NCBI GenBank assembly: GCA_947474675.1 | Contig: CANJKA010000024.1 | Span: 1-40,078 of the forward strand | Direction: 5' to 3' | Origin: Flavobacteriales bacterium | Lineage (GTDB): Bacteria; Bacteroidota; Bacteroidia; Flavobacteriales_D; Crocinitomicaceae | Length of the DNA: 40,078 nt | Shown: positions 23,231 through 30,945 of the stretch, piece after piece | Layout: each line of letters starts with the position of its first letter | Position numbering within the stretch: position 1 is the stretch's first letter | Position numbers and translations under genes: made by a program | The notes under the pieces: model-generated | What the model saw: the letters and a program-made list of their open reading frames with translations, nothing else | The model's database searches: none | What the model was told of the DNA's origin: nothing

Positions 23231-25344
23231 ATCGATTCGGGTTGCATTCGGGTTTCTTTTGCTTTTTTTACGAATCCATCTAATTGTACATAATACGATT
23301 CTGCAAATTCTTTTGTTGGTTCATTTTTATTAATTTGCAAAATAAATTCCGCAAAATTCGTTAAATTAAAATCTCCAAACTTACTTTCTAAATGTTTATC
23401 AAAATCAGCAATGATTCCAGCCTGTGTATTACATTGAACTTTTTGATCAAGCAACAAGGCTTTAGCAGTATGAATACCAGACGAATAAGCAAAATAAATT
23501 GAATCTGCAAATCTTCCTTCTGCTAGAGCTGTTAACGCTGAATCTAATTTCTCCTCTGCATCATAAATTAATGTCGCCACTAAATCAATCATTACTCCTG
23601 CACATTCTCCAACTCCAATAGCAATGCTAAACTGATCTTCATGACCCCAATCGATGTATTCTTCTGGTTTTAAAGTCGCTGTATCTGTCAATGGCTTTAA
23701 TAAATCATAGAAGTATTTATTACCTCTTCTATCGTAATAGTCATTAAACAACTCTTCATCTAACTGACCTTCAGCGTAATCATCAAACAAATATCTAATT
23801 ACATTCAAAACTCGCTTACTTGGGACTTTAATTACTTTTTCAGCAACTCTTCCAACACCATCTCCAATCTTACCTCCTCCTAACAATACTTGAAGAGCTG
23901 GAACAGTCAAACCATTTACTTTCAATGAACTTCCGTGAAACCCAATGTGTGCCAAACCATGCTGACCACATGAATTCATACACCCACTTATTTTAATCTT
24001 AACATCTTGATTATAAATCAAATCAGGATATTCATCTCTCACAACACTTTCAATGACTTTCGCCACATTTGTTGAATCAGATATACCTAAATTACATGTA
24101 TCTGTCCCTGGACAAGCTGTCACATCTGCCACACTATTGAAACCGCTATATGCCAATTTAATTTCTTTTAATTCTGTGTAAAGGGCATATAAATTTTCCG
24201 GTCGAATAAACTTCAGTAATAAACTTTGATCTATTGTAAATCGAATATCATCAGCAGCATACTTCGAAACAATTTCACTCAATACGCGTGCTTGTTTTGT
24301 TGTAAAATTACCAATTAACACTTTCACAAAAGCTCCAAAATATCCCTTTTGTTTCTGTTCAAATACATTGGTTTTCAACCACTCATTATACTTTACATCA
24401 TCTGAAACATCAAGTAAATCTTGTTTCGTTTTCACCTCTTCTAATTGAACATCAAATTCAGCTTGCTGGTCATACAACTTGAAATCTTCTTCATGATTAT
24501 ACTGAACAGCTTTTCTTTCGATATCCGTCAAATTTATAAACTCTTCGATTCCGATTTTAGAAATTAAATATTTCAATCTTGCTTTCGCTCTTGAATTTCT
24601 TTCTCCAAGTCGATCAAAGACTCTAATTGAAGCTTCAATAAATGGAATAATTTCTTCCTCTCTTAAAAACTCATGAGCTACTTTTGCTAAAAATGGTTGA
24701 GCTCCTAATCCACCACCAACAAGCAATTTAAAACCTTTTACTTCAACTCCTTCTTCAATTCTAATTTTAGGTATAAAACCGAAATCATGGATAAATGAAA
24801 ATGCATCATCTGCTTCACTTGAACTGAAAGAAACCTTAATTTTACGACCTAATTCTTGTCCAAAAGGTTTTCTCAAAAAGTATCTAAATACCAAATCTGC
24901 ATAAGGTGCTACATCAAAAGGTTCGTTTGGATCAATTCCAGCAATTGAACTTGCGGTCACATTTCTTACCGTATTCCCACAAGCTTCTCTTATTGTAACA
25001 TCATCTTTTTCTAGATTTGCCCACAATTCAGGAGTTCTGTCTAAACTAACATAATGAATTTGAATATCTTGACGGGTTGTTATATGCAAATGACCAGTAC
25101 TATATTCATCACTTACATCAGAAATTCGAATCAATTGTTTGGTTGTTACTTTACCAAAAGGTAATTTAATACGAATCATCTGAACACCAGGTTGACGTTG
25201 ACCATAAACTCCTCTTGCTAATCGAATAGCTCTAAATTTATCATCGTTTAATTCGCCATTTTTATGAGCTTCAATTTTTCGACCTAAATCAATTATATCT
25301 TGTTGTACGATTGGATTTTCTAATTCTGACAAATAACTTTTCAT
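23227..25344 (-). CDS. Assimilatory sulfite reductase, siroheme/[4Fe-4S] hemoprotein, with C-terminal HEPN-like domain
   Basis: 705 residues. Residues 1-~540 are the two-fold nitrite/sulfite reductase core: N-terminal ferredoxin-like half with HLHITTRQDIQIHYV, an early RNVTAS segment for siroheme, and the cluster cysteines Cys411, Cys417 (ACPGTDTC) and Cys455, Cys459 (CMNSC). It reduces sulfite to sulfide with six electrons, probably from ferredoxin. Residues ~560-700 form an additional helical domain (EDQFSIAIGVGECAGVM ... EKLDSALTALAEGRFADSIYFAYSSGIHTAKALL) of the HEPN type, which is not part of the E. coli CysI architecture. It is the first gene of the operon, 31 nt after a terminator-like hairpin and a Cys-codon leader ORF. 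The TAG stop lies in the edge of a palindromic repeat. Confidence 0.9.
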   Translation of the reverse strand: MKSYLSELENPIVQQDIIDLGRKIEAHKNGELNDDKFRAIRLARGVYGQRQPGVQMIRIKLPFGKVTTKQLIRISDVSDEYSTGHLHITTRQDIQIHYVSLDRTPELWANLEKDDVTIREACGNTVRNVTASSIAGIDPNEPFDVAPYADLVFRYFLRKPFGQELGRKIKVSFSSSEADDAFSFIHDFGFIPKIRIEEGVEVKGFKLLVGGGLGAQPFLAKVAHEFLREEEIIPFIEASIRVFDRLGERNSRAKARLKYLISKIGIEEFINLTDIERKAVQYNHEEDFKLYDQQAEFDVQLEEVKTKQDLLDVSDDVKYNEWLKTNVFEQKQKGYFGAFVKVLIGNFTTKQARVLSEIVSKYAADDIRFTIDQSLLLKFIRPENLYALYTELKEIKLAYSGFNSVADVTACPGTDTCNLGISDSTNVAKVIESVVRDEYPDLIYNQDVKIKISGCMNSCGQHGLAHIGFHGSSLKVNGLTVPALQVLLGGGKIGDGVGRVAEKVIKVPSKRVLNVIRYLFDDYAEGQLDEELFNDYYDRRGNKYFYDLLKPLTDTATLKPEEYIDWGHEDQFSIAIGVGECAGVMIDLVATLIYDAEEKLDSALTALAEGRFADSIYFAYSSGIHTAKALLLDQKVQCNTQAGIIADFDKHLESKFGDFNLTNFAEFILQINKNEPTKEFAESYYVQLDGFVKKAKETRMQPESM

Positions 25345-25375
25345 AGTACTTTACGATTTTTTTCAATTAATAAAA

Positions 25376-25406
25376 AAGTCCTTTAAATTTTTACTTTAAA
25401 GGACTT
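25376..25406 (-). terminator. Attenuator hairpin ahead of the sulfite reductase gene
   Basis: On the minus strand the perfect 12-bp stem AAGTCCTTTAAA / TTTAAAGGACTT with a 7-base loop is followed by TTTTA; with the stem end, six Ts occur in a row. It stands between the leader ORF and the first structural gene, so transcription must read through it to express the operon. The 5' arm (AGTCC at 25401-25405) can instead pair with GGACT at 25435-25439 in the leader ORF. Confidence 0.75.
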
Positions 25407-25432
25407 CACATTTATATTTTATAAAAATGATA

Positions 25433-25486
25433 TTAGTCCACAAAATGGAAACAACAATGCATCATATTTTTATTAAATCTTTTCAT
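25433..25486 (-). CDS. Leader peptide with tandem Cys codons (predicted cys operon attenuator)
   Basis: 17 codons plus TAA: MKRFNKNMMHCCFHFVD. The ATG (25484-25486) is about 30 bases after a TAACTTTG promoter box and is preceded by the A-rich sequence usual for starts here. Two adjacent TGT codons (25451-25456) lie 45 bases before the attenuator hairpin, and the stop lies 26 bases before it. The last codons (GTG GAC TAA) hold GGACT, complementary to the 5' arm of the hairpin. This is the layout of a ribosome-mediated attenuator: low Cys-tRNA would stall the ribosome on TGT TGT, free GGACT to form an antiterminator, and let the polymerase reach the sulfur genes. The peptide itself probably has no other role. 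The reading is inference from layout and operon content. Confidence 0.65.
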   Translation of the reverse strand: MKRFNKNMMHCCFHFVD

Positions 25487-25515
25487 TTTTTATTCTTTAT
25501 TTTTTTTAAACACGA

Positions 25516-25523
25516 CAAAGTTA
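25516..25523 (-). promoter_or_regulatory. -7 box of the cys operon
   Basis: TAACTTTG matches TAnnTTTG. Transcription would begin near 25509, about 23 bases before the leader ORF. No TTG is seen at the ideal 19-21 base spacing, so the -33 element is weak, which may fit a regulated promoter. Confidence 0.55.
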
Positions 25524-25656
25524 TAACCTCTTTTCCGAATAAAAAAGCTTTTTCAAAAATAAATTACATAAAATCTATAGATTTAATAGAATTATAAGTG
25601 TAAATAATTAACAATCAATTAAATAGGTAAAATTAAAAAACCATTATAATTTTAAA

Positions 25657-25699
25657 AAAATCAGAAAAGGGTACTATTTTAAAAACCTTTTCTGATTTT
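25657..25699 (-). terminator. Terminator overlapping the 3' end of the DCC-family gene
   Basis: The perfect 14-bp stem AAAATCAGAAAAGG (25657-25670) / CCTTTTCTGATTTT (25686-25699) has the DCC gene's stop codon in its loop and a T-run beyond it on the minus strand. It separates this gene from the cys operon, which therefore starts at its own promoter. Confidence 0.85.
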
Positions 25700-26075
25700 C
25701 AAAAGTAGGAATAACGCAAAATCCATTTCGAAAAGTCAATCTTCGTTTAGAAATAAAAGTATATACCCAATTTCTGATAAATGAAGGAAGCACTAAAAAT
25801 AATTGTAAAAATGAATAAGGAAAACGTAGATATTTGGTCAATTTTAAAGCGGCTGTTGATTTGATAAATATCTGACCTTCTTTGTAAAAATAAAAAGTTG
25901 AAAAATCAGGTTGAGTTAATCCTCTCGACTCGAAAAAGGTTTTTGTAAACTCAGACTGAATTGCTGAGAAATAGATTTCATTTGATTTTTCATGATTCAA
26001 GACAAACTGAACAGAAGAATTGCATAAACCACAATCTCCATCATAAAACACTATTAAATCATATTCTTTTTCCAT
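25674..26075 (-). CDS. DCC family thiol-disulfide oxidoreductase-like protein (DUF393)
   Basis: 133 residues, the usual size of the family. The N-terminal motif FYDGDCGLCNSSVQF (about 10-24) contains the DxxCxxC centre that names it, in a thioredoxin-like fold, and the middle (STAALKLTKYLRFPYSFLQ ... FIRNWVYTFISKRR) has the conserved helices. A redox role on thiols is presumed, but no substrate is known. It is transcribed alone: a terminator overlaps its last codons and the next gene on this strand has a separate promoter. No signal peptide is seen. Confidence 0.88.
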   Translation of the reverse strand: MEKEYDLIVFYDGDCGLCNSSVQFVLNHEKSNEIYFSAIQSEFTKTFFESRGLTQPDFSTFYFYKEGQIFIKSTAALKLTKYLRFPYSFLQLFLVLPSFIRNWVYTFISKRRLTFRNGFCVIPTFENQKRFLK

Positions 26076-26156
26076 AGTTTAAATGTAAGTAATAATTAAT
26101 AAATGGAACCTATTTTCATCAATCCTACCTCTTAATTTTCCGTGCACTACCGTTTA

Positions 26157-26181
26157 GTCTTCGAAAGTTATACTTTCTCTT
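26157..26181 (+). repeat. Short dispersed palindromic repeat, copy 1
   Basis: GTCTTCGAAAGTTATACTTT then CTCTT contains GAAAGT-TAT-ACTTTC as an inverted repeat. The same 25-26 bases recur in opposite orientation at 31518-31543 with one extra base. It lies between the divergent DCC and 3-hydroxyacyl-CoA dehydrogenase genes. Confidence 0.7.
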
Positions 26182-26243
26182 CTCCAAAGGAAGCAATTTA
26201 ATTTAATTTCTATTAAAATTCAATTAGATTGTCTCAAATATGA

Positions 26244-26274
26244 TTGTTCTGATACTTTATTAGCGTTATATTTG
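26244..26274 (+). promoter_or_regulatory. Promoter of the 3-hydroxyacyl-CoA dehydrogenase gene
   Basis: TTG (26244-26246), a 20-base spacer and TATATTTG (26267-26274) match the bacteroidetal consensus. The start of transcription would fall near 26281, about 33 bases before the ATG. Confidence 0.75.
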
Positions 26275-26313
26275 TAGCGTTAAATTAGAAAACTTCAAAA
26301 AAAAATATACAAC

Positions 26314-27222
26314 ATGAAAAACGTAGCAGTTATTGGAGCAGGAACTATGGGGAATGGAATCGCTCATACATTCGCTCAATTTGGATACAAAGTATCTTTA
26401 ATCGACCTTTCACAAGCATCTTTAGACAAAGGATTAGCTACAATTGCCAAAAATTTAGACCGTCAAGTTTCTAAAGAAGCAATAACTGAACAAGACAAAG
26501 CAAATACGCTCGCAAATATTACTCCTTTCAATTCAATAGAAGAAGGTTTGAAAAATGTAGATCTAGTGGTTGAAGCTGCAACAGAAAACATTGATTTGAA
26601 ATTAAGAATTTTTGCTGATTTGGATAAATTCACTGATTCTAACGTGATTTTAGCTTCTAACACATCTTCTATATCTATTACTAAAATTGCTTCTGTTACA
26701 AGTCGTCCTGACAAAGTAATTGGTATGCACTTCATGAATCCAGTTCCAGTGATGAAATTGGTTGAAATTATTCGTGGTTATTCAACAACTGATGAAGTTA
26801 CAAATACAATCATGGATCTTTCTCGTAAACTAAATAAGGTTCCAGTTGAAGTAAACGATTATCCTGGTTTTGTTGCTAATAGAATTTTAATGCCAATGAT
26901 CAACGAAGCAATTTGTACTTTATTTGAAGGGGTTGCTGGTGTTGAAGAAATTGATACTGTTATGAAATTAGGAATGGCTCACCCAATGGGCCCATTACAA
27001 CTAGCTGATTTTATTGGTCTTGATGTTTGTTTAGCAATACTTGAAGTTCTGCATAATGGTTTTGGAAATCCTAAATATGCTCCTTGTCCTTTATTAGTGA
27101 ACATGGTTGTCGCTGGTAAAAAAGGGGTTAAATCTGGAGAAGGTTTCTATTCTTGGGGTCATGGGACGAAAGAATTGATTGTTGCTGATAATTTTAAGAA
27201 GAAAGAGACGTTAGATGCTTAG
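26314..27222 (+). CDS. 3-hydroxybutyryl-CoA (3-hydroxyacyl-CoA) dehydrogenase
   Basis: 302 residues, typical of single-domain-pair enzymes such as Hbd and PaaH. It oxidises 3-hydroxyacyl-CoA to 3-ketoacyl-CoA with NAD(P) or runs in reverse. The Rossmann motif GAGTMGNGIA (8-17) begins the N-terminal domain. HFMNPVPVMKLVEII contains the catalytic His, followed by the NDYPGFVANRILMPMINEAI signature that opens the C-terminal helical domain, with HPMGPLQLADFIGLDV near 225-240. It is monocistronic, with a strong promoter upstream and a terminator after. A role in fatty-acid or phenylacetate-type breakdown, or in polyhydroxybutyrate-like metabolism, cannot be told apart from sequence alone. Confidence 0.92.
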   Translation: MKNVAVIGAGTMGNGIAHTFAQFGYKVSLIDLSQASLDKGLATIAKNLDRQVSKEAITEQDKANTLANITPFNSIEEGLKNVDLVVEAATENIDLKLRIFADLDKFTDSNVILASNTSSISITKIASVTSRPDKVIGMHFMNPVPVMKLVEIIRGYSTTDEVTNTIMDLSRKLNKVPVEVNDYPGFVANRILMPMINEAICTLFEGVAGVEEIDTVMKLGMAHPMGPLQLADFIGLDVCLAILEVLHNGFGNPKYAPCPLLVNMVVAGKKGVKSGEGFYSWGHGTKELIVADNFKKKETLDA

Positions 27223-27251
27223 ACATTAGATCGCTTCACTTTTAAACTTTT

Positions 27252-27283
27252 AAACGGTTGTTAAATAATTTTAGCAGCCGTTT
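27252..27283 (+). terminator. Terminator after the dehydrogenase gene
   Basis: The stem AAACGGTTG (27252-27260) / CAGCCGTTT (27275-27283), with one G-U pair, is followed by TTCTTATTT. It lies between convergent genes and may serve both. Confidence 0.75.
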
Positions 27284-27315
27284 TCTTATTTAAAAAATTG
27301 TCTAATATCTACCAT

Positions 27316-27861
27316 CTAAAAATAAATTGTCTGATTTAATTTCATCCAATCTTCTTTCGTTACTTTCAACCAATCTGTTAGATCGCCTTCGTCATCAAAT
27401 GTTTCAATATATTTGAAACCTACTTTTTCTAATACATTTTTAGACGCTTTGTGATCTATGTGGGTTGTGGCATAAAATTCGTTTTTATTGAAATTTTCGA
27501 AACCATATTTCATCCATGCGACACATGTTTCTGTAGCATATCCTTTCCCCCAATACTCTGGTATAAAACGATATCCTAAATCATAATAATTCGAATGATT
27601 ATTGACTCCATCTTTATAATACTTAAATCCTGACCAACCTATAAATAAACCTGATTCCTTTTCAATTACAGCCCAACGGCCAATTCCGTTTTCTTTATAT
27701 TGAGCTTGAACACTTTTAATATTCATTAAAACTTGCTCTCTGTTTTTAACCGGCTCGATGAATTTTACTACTTCTGGATTACTATCCATAAGATAAAAAC
27801 GGTCTTCGTCTGACAATTGTAACTCTCTTAAAATTAAACGATCAGTTTCTATTTGTATCAT
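27316..27861 (-). CDS. GNAT family N-acetyltransferase (RimJ/RimL-like)
   Basis: 181 residues. The protein starts IETDRLILRELQLSDEDRFYLMDSN, as RimJ/RimL-type acetyltransferases do, and carries YDLGYRFIPEYWGKGYATET, which is the acetyl-CoA-binding motif A, then THIDHKASKNVLEKVGF. It would acetylate an N-terminal amine or a small molecule in the cytosol; the substrate is unknown. It is convergent with the dehydrogenase gene and about 145 bases downstream of menB. That gap contains a menB terminator, so the GNAT gene is probably transcribed alone. Confidence 0.9.
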   Translation of the reverse strand: MIQIETDRLILRELQLSDEDRFYLMDSNPEVVKFIEPVKNREQVLMNIKSVQAQYKENGIGRWAVIEKESGLFIGWSGFKYYKDGVNNHSNYYDLGYRFIPEYWGKGYATETCVAWMKYGFENFNKNEFYATTHIDHKASKNVLEKVGFKYIETFDDEGDLTDWLKVTKEDWMKLNQTIYF

Positions 27862-27895
27862 TTTGGTGAAATGTATTGGTTAATTATGTTATTGA

Positions 27896-27927
27896 TGAAT
27901 TGTGGTGGTGAATTGTGGTGGTGAATT
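27896..27927 (+). repeat. Two tandem 13-bp repeats plus a partial third
   Basis: TGAATTGTGGTGG occurs at 27896-27908 and 27909-27921, followed by TGAATT. It lies in the spacer between the GNAT gene and menB; no function is apparent. Confidence 0.8.
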
Positions 27928-27961
27928 ATTTTTTTGAAAATATTATTTCAAAAAAATAAAA

Positions 27962-27985
27962 AGAGTCTGAAAATTTTCAGACTCT
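27962..27985 (-). terminator. Terminator of menB
   Basis: The perfect 24-base palindrome AGAGTCTGAAAA/TTTTCAGACTCT lies 20 bases past the menB stop, and on the minus strand it is followed by a long T-rich run. A second, AT-only inverted repeat (27929-27955) overlaps that run. Confidence 0.85.
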
Positions 27986-28005
27986 ACGGGGGGATAATTT
28001 AATAT

Positions 28006-28827
28006 TTATGGGAATTTTGGGAATTGTTGGAAATCTGGTTTTCTTTTTTCTAAAAACGCATGTTTTCCTTCTTGTGCTTCATTTGTTAAATAATATAATA
28101 ATGTCGCATCACCAGCTAATTCCATTAATCCGTGTTGACCATCTAATTCAGCATTCAACCCTCTTTTAATCATTCTGATTGCTAAAGGACTTCTTTCCAT
28201 TATTGTCTTGCACCATTCAATTGTTGTGTCTTCTAATTGATCAAAAGGAACAACTTTATTGACCATCCCCATTTTCTCAGCTTCATCAGCACTGTATTGA
28301 TTACATGTAAACCAAATTTCACGTGCTTTTTTCTGACCAACACATCTTGCTAAATAAGAAGAACCAAATCCTCCATCAAAACTACCAACTTTTGGACCTG
28401 TTTGTCCGAAAATTGCATTATCTGAAGCAATTGTTAAATCACAAACTACGTGAAGAACATGTCCTCCACCAATTGCATATCCATTAACCATTGCGATAAC
28501 TGGTTTAGGCATAGAGCGAATCGCTTTGTGTAAATCCAAAACATTCAAACGAGGAACACCGTTTTCAGAAATATATCCTCCAACACCTTTTACATTTTGA
28601 TCTCCTCCTGAACAAAATGCTTTGTCTCCAGCACCTGTTAAAACGATAACACCGATATCATTTCTTTCACGACAAATATTCATCGCATCCAACATATCCA
28701 TGTTCGTCTCAGGTCTAAAAGCGTTATATACTCTTGGTCTGTTAATCATGATACGAGCAATACCATCTAAAAAATCAAATTTTATATCTGTGTATTCTTT
28801 TATAGTTGTCCAATTATGCTTTGCCAT
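28006..28827 (-). CDS. menB: 1,4-dihydroxy-2-naphthoyl-CoA synthase
   Basis: 273 residues, near the usual length. It closes the second ring in menaquinone synthesis by converting o-succinylbenzoyl-CoA to 1,4-dihydroxy-2-naphthoyl-CoA. The crotonase-fold signatures are all present: [20 protein letters not shown] (oxyanion hole), [18 protein letters not shown], and [21 protein letters not shown] with the catalytic Asp in SFDGG. The C-terminal helix [15 protein letters not shown], which reaches a neighbouring subunit, is intact. No other men genes are nearby. The gene is 59 bases downstream of the acyltransferase pair on the same strand, but ends with its own terminator. Confidence 0.95.
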   Translation of the reverse strand: MAKHNWTTIKEYTDIKFDFLDGIARIMINRPRVYNAFRPETNMDMLDAMNICRERNDIGVIVLTGAGDKAFCSGGDQNVKGVGGYISENGVPRLNVLDLHKAIRSMPKPVIAMVNGYAIGGGHVLHVVCDLTIASDNAIFGQTGPKVGSFDGGFGSSYLARCVGQKKAREIWFTCNQYSADEAEKMGMVNKVVPFDQLEDTTIEWCKTIMERSPLAIRMIKRGLNAELDGQHGLMELAGDATLLYYLTNEAQEGKHAFLEKRKPDFQQFPKFP

Positions 28828-28886
28828 TTTATTTATTTTGTTGCGTAAAATTAATAATTAAATAGCGATAATTTGGGCATTGATTT

Positions 28887-29807
28887 TCATTTTTTCAATA
28901 ACCGAACTAATAACGGCAATTTATTGCGATACAAACGCTGATAGGAATAATCAACTGCCCCAAAACTATGGTTAAAACGTGCAACTTGTGCAACAGATGA
29001 CCCTCCAAAATCAAAAATAACATTACTCCCTGAATTTAAATGAATTACCTCATCCATAATTAGATGCATCGCACCAAAATCTCTTCCTTTTTGGGAACTA
29101 CCTCCTTTGATATAAATAATTCTTCCATTGTAAACAGAAAAACAAGCAGATGCAATCAGTTCTTTTCCTATCCAGCATTCGTATATTTTCGCGACTTTAT
29201 TTTCACGCATTTTTTGTAACAAAGTATTTAAACGAATATACTGTTCATCTTTCATTTCTTTTAATGAATTCCCTCTATTCTCTTTAAATAAACTCACAAC
29301 CCTGTCTGTTTCGATAGATAAAACGATTTCTAATTTATTCTTTCTTGCTTTCGATAAATTCCGTTTTATATTGGAAGAATACTTTTTTGAAATTACTTCG
29401 TAGGACTCTGAAAGATCAATTGATTGACATTTCTTTTCTGAAACCTCAAACGCAAACCCTTGATAATCATTGCCGTAATTTAAATTTATATCAATCAATT
29501 TAATTTTAGAAGGGATACTTTGAAAAAATTGCTCTAATAATTCACTAGAAATTTCATTTTTTGAAAAAACACCTAATTGCATAGCGAAAATTGGATTAAA
29601 TAAATAATGCAACCCAAATTTAGATTTTTTTGTAATCGGAAAAATGGCTTCGTAATCATTTAATATTAATGCATCCCAAGAATCAAATACAGCATCTAAA
29701 AACCAAGAATATGCAAAAACGATTTCATTTTTAGCATCATGAATACATTTATCCCATTTGACAAAATCGATATCACAATTCTTTACATATAGAATCTCAA
29801 ATTTCAT
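28887..29807 (-). CDS. FemAB/GNAT-like acyl- or aminoacyltransferase
   Basis: 306 residues. The C-terminal half has the BioF2-like GNAT fold used by FemAB-type proteins (KYSSNIKRNLSKARKNKLEI, CWIGKELIASACFSVYNGRIIYIKGGSS, GAMHLIMDEVI, VIFDFGGSSVAQVARFNHSFGA). The N-terminal half is a degenerate second GNAT domain. Family members add amino acids or acyl groups to cell-wall or surface-glycan building blocks. The start codon overlaps the stop of the AAC(3)-like gene by four bases (ATGA), so the two are co-translated and most likely modify the same envelope molecule. The substrate is not identifiable. There is no signal peptide or membrane segment. Confidence 0.78.
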   Translation of the reverse strand: MKFEILYVKNCDIDFVKWDKCIHDAKNEIVFAYSWFLDAVFDSWDALILNDYEAIFPITKKSKFGLHYLFNPIFAMQLGVFSKNEISSELLEQFFQSIPSKIKLIDINLNYGNDYQGFAFEVSEKKCQSIDLSESYEVISKKYSSNIKRNLSKARKNKLEIVLSIETDRVVSLFKENRGNSLKEMKDEQYIRLNTLLQKMRENKVAKIYECWIGKELIASACFSVYNGRIIYIKGGSSQKGRDFGAMHLIMDEVIHLNSGSNVIFDFGGSSVAQVARFNHSFGAVDYSYQRLYRNKLPLLVRLLKK

Positions 29808-30604
29808 TTCTTAATCAAAGATTTAATAGTTGACCGAACAAACTCCTTTAATTCAAACGAATACATATTTCGGGCTTTGTTATTTTGAATGTCATTTTTC
29901 ATAATTTCATAAGCTGAATCTAAATGAATCAAACGAAAAACACATCCGTTTATTTCAATTTTCCCCATTGCTCCTTTTTCAATAAAAAGTTTTTCTAAAT
30001 TATTCAGTGTGTTAACAACTCCATTCTTTTTACCATAAACATGGAGTTTATCATCAATCGTTTTTCCTGAATCATTAACGTATTTATAATGTAAATCAGA
30101 ATATTTTCTATAATTCACTCTAAATTTTTCTTCAACAAAATGTGCAAAAGTAAAGCCATGTTGTAAATCCACATCTATTAAAAGCATTTTAGCTTTTTTC
30201 TCTTTCAAAAACGCAAAAACAGAATCTGAACCAAAAGTAGACTTACATTTTATTTCAGATATTTCATCAGCATATTCACCAATAACAGTAAAAGAATGGA
30301 TAGGGTCTGAACTTCTTATAAAATCAACTCTTTCGAAAGTTAATTTAGATAAAGCTCCAGTTTCTGGCTCAGTGGTGTGTTTATTAAAAACATCTCCCTC
30401 TTTGAAATTTTCAACAAAAGCAGGAAACAATAAAGTCCCTTTTTTTAATTTTGCCTTGAAACTGTCAACGAAAAAATTACTATTAAATTTTTCTTTGTTT
30501 TTAAATGTATTATAAGCCAATTTAGAAACATCAGAAGCCACCAAGAGGATGTCATCATCTTTTAATTCTAATTGATTTACTATTTCCAAATAAGGAATAT
30601 ACAT
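29804..30604 (-). CDS. AAC(3)-family acetyltransferase-like protein
   Basis: 266 residues matching the antibiotic N-acetyltransferase (AAC(3)) fold: the early DDDILLVASDVSKLAY, KKGTLLFPAFVENF, ETGALSKLTFERVDFIRSSDPIHSFTVIG with the conserved R-S-x-x-P-x-x-S segment, and LLIDVDLQHGFTFAHFVEE where the usual L-x-G-x-x-x-x-x-T-x-x-H motif lies. Homologues in Bacteroidota commonly sit in surface polysaccharide loci and act on sugars; together with the overlapping FemAB-like gene this makes sugar acylation more likely than aminoglycoside resistance. A TAATTTTG box lies 27 bases before the ATG. Confidence 0.78.
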   Translation of the reverse strand: MYIPYLEIVNQLELKDDDILLVASDVSKLAYNTFKNKEKFNSNFFVDSFKAKLKKGTLLFPAFVENFKEGDVFNKHTTEPETGALSKLTFERVDFIRSSDPIHSFTVIGEYADEISEIKCKSTFGSDSVFAFLKEKKAKMLLIDVDLQHGFTFAHFVEEKFRVNYRKYSDLHYKYVNDSGKTIDDKLHVYGKKNGVVNTLNNLEKLFIEKGAMGKIEINGCVFRLIHLDSAYEIMKNDIQNNKARNMYSFELKEFVRSTIKSLIKK

Positions 30605-30631
30605 TTTCTATTATTTATTTGCGAAGATAAA

Positions 30632-30639
30632 CAAAATTA
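30632..30639 (-). promoter_or_regulatory. -7 box for the acyltransferase pair
   Basis: TAATTTTG on the minus strand matches TAnnTTTG and lies 27 bases before the ATG at 30604. The -33 element is not clear. Confidence 0.45.
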
Positions 30640-30931
30640 AGGTTAAAATTATCTTAGAATACTGGAACAATTAAAACGTTTTTTCACTAATTTAATAATA
30701 AATAAAATTATCTTCTACTAATAACTCTATTTATTTAGCATTCAAACTGAAAGTGGGTTAGCATTTCGATTCAATAGAATGAATCCGATAATTTAAAAAC
30801 TTTACGATCTGAAATAATAAATTGGAGAGACTTAATCGAAAGAACTGATGTTTTTTTAATTATTGGATTTCTAGTAACTCCCTTCAAAAGTTTCAATTTC
30901 TAATACGATTTTCATCTTTTTCTTTTAAAAC

Positions 30932-30945
30932 ATGATTTAAATCAT
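30932..30945. promoter_or_regulatory. Fnr/Crp-family-like operator upstream of the globin gene
   Basis: The perfect palindrome ATGATTTAAATCAT contains TGA-N6-TCA and, more precisely, TGAT-N4-ATCA as in Fnr sites. It lies 141 bases before the globin ATG. Crp/Fnr-type regulators often control globins under low oxygen or nitrosative stress. Confidence 0.4.

Noticed and set aside
25345..25673. SAM or other sulfur riboswitch ahead of the operon
   Set aside because: The leader is short, very AT-rich and lacks the multi-helix core of SAM-I, SAM-II or similar aptamers; the short Cys-codon ORF explains the hairpin better.
29804..30604. Aminoglycoside resistance gene
   Set aside because: The fold matches AAC(3), but the overlap with a FemAB-like gene and the lack of any resistance context favour a sugar or envelope substrate.
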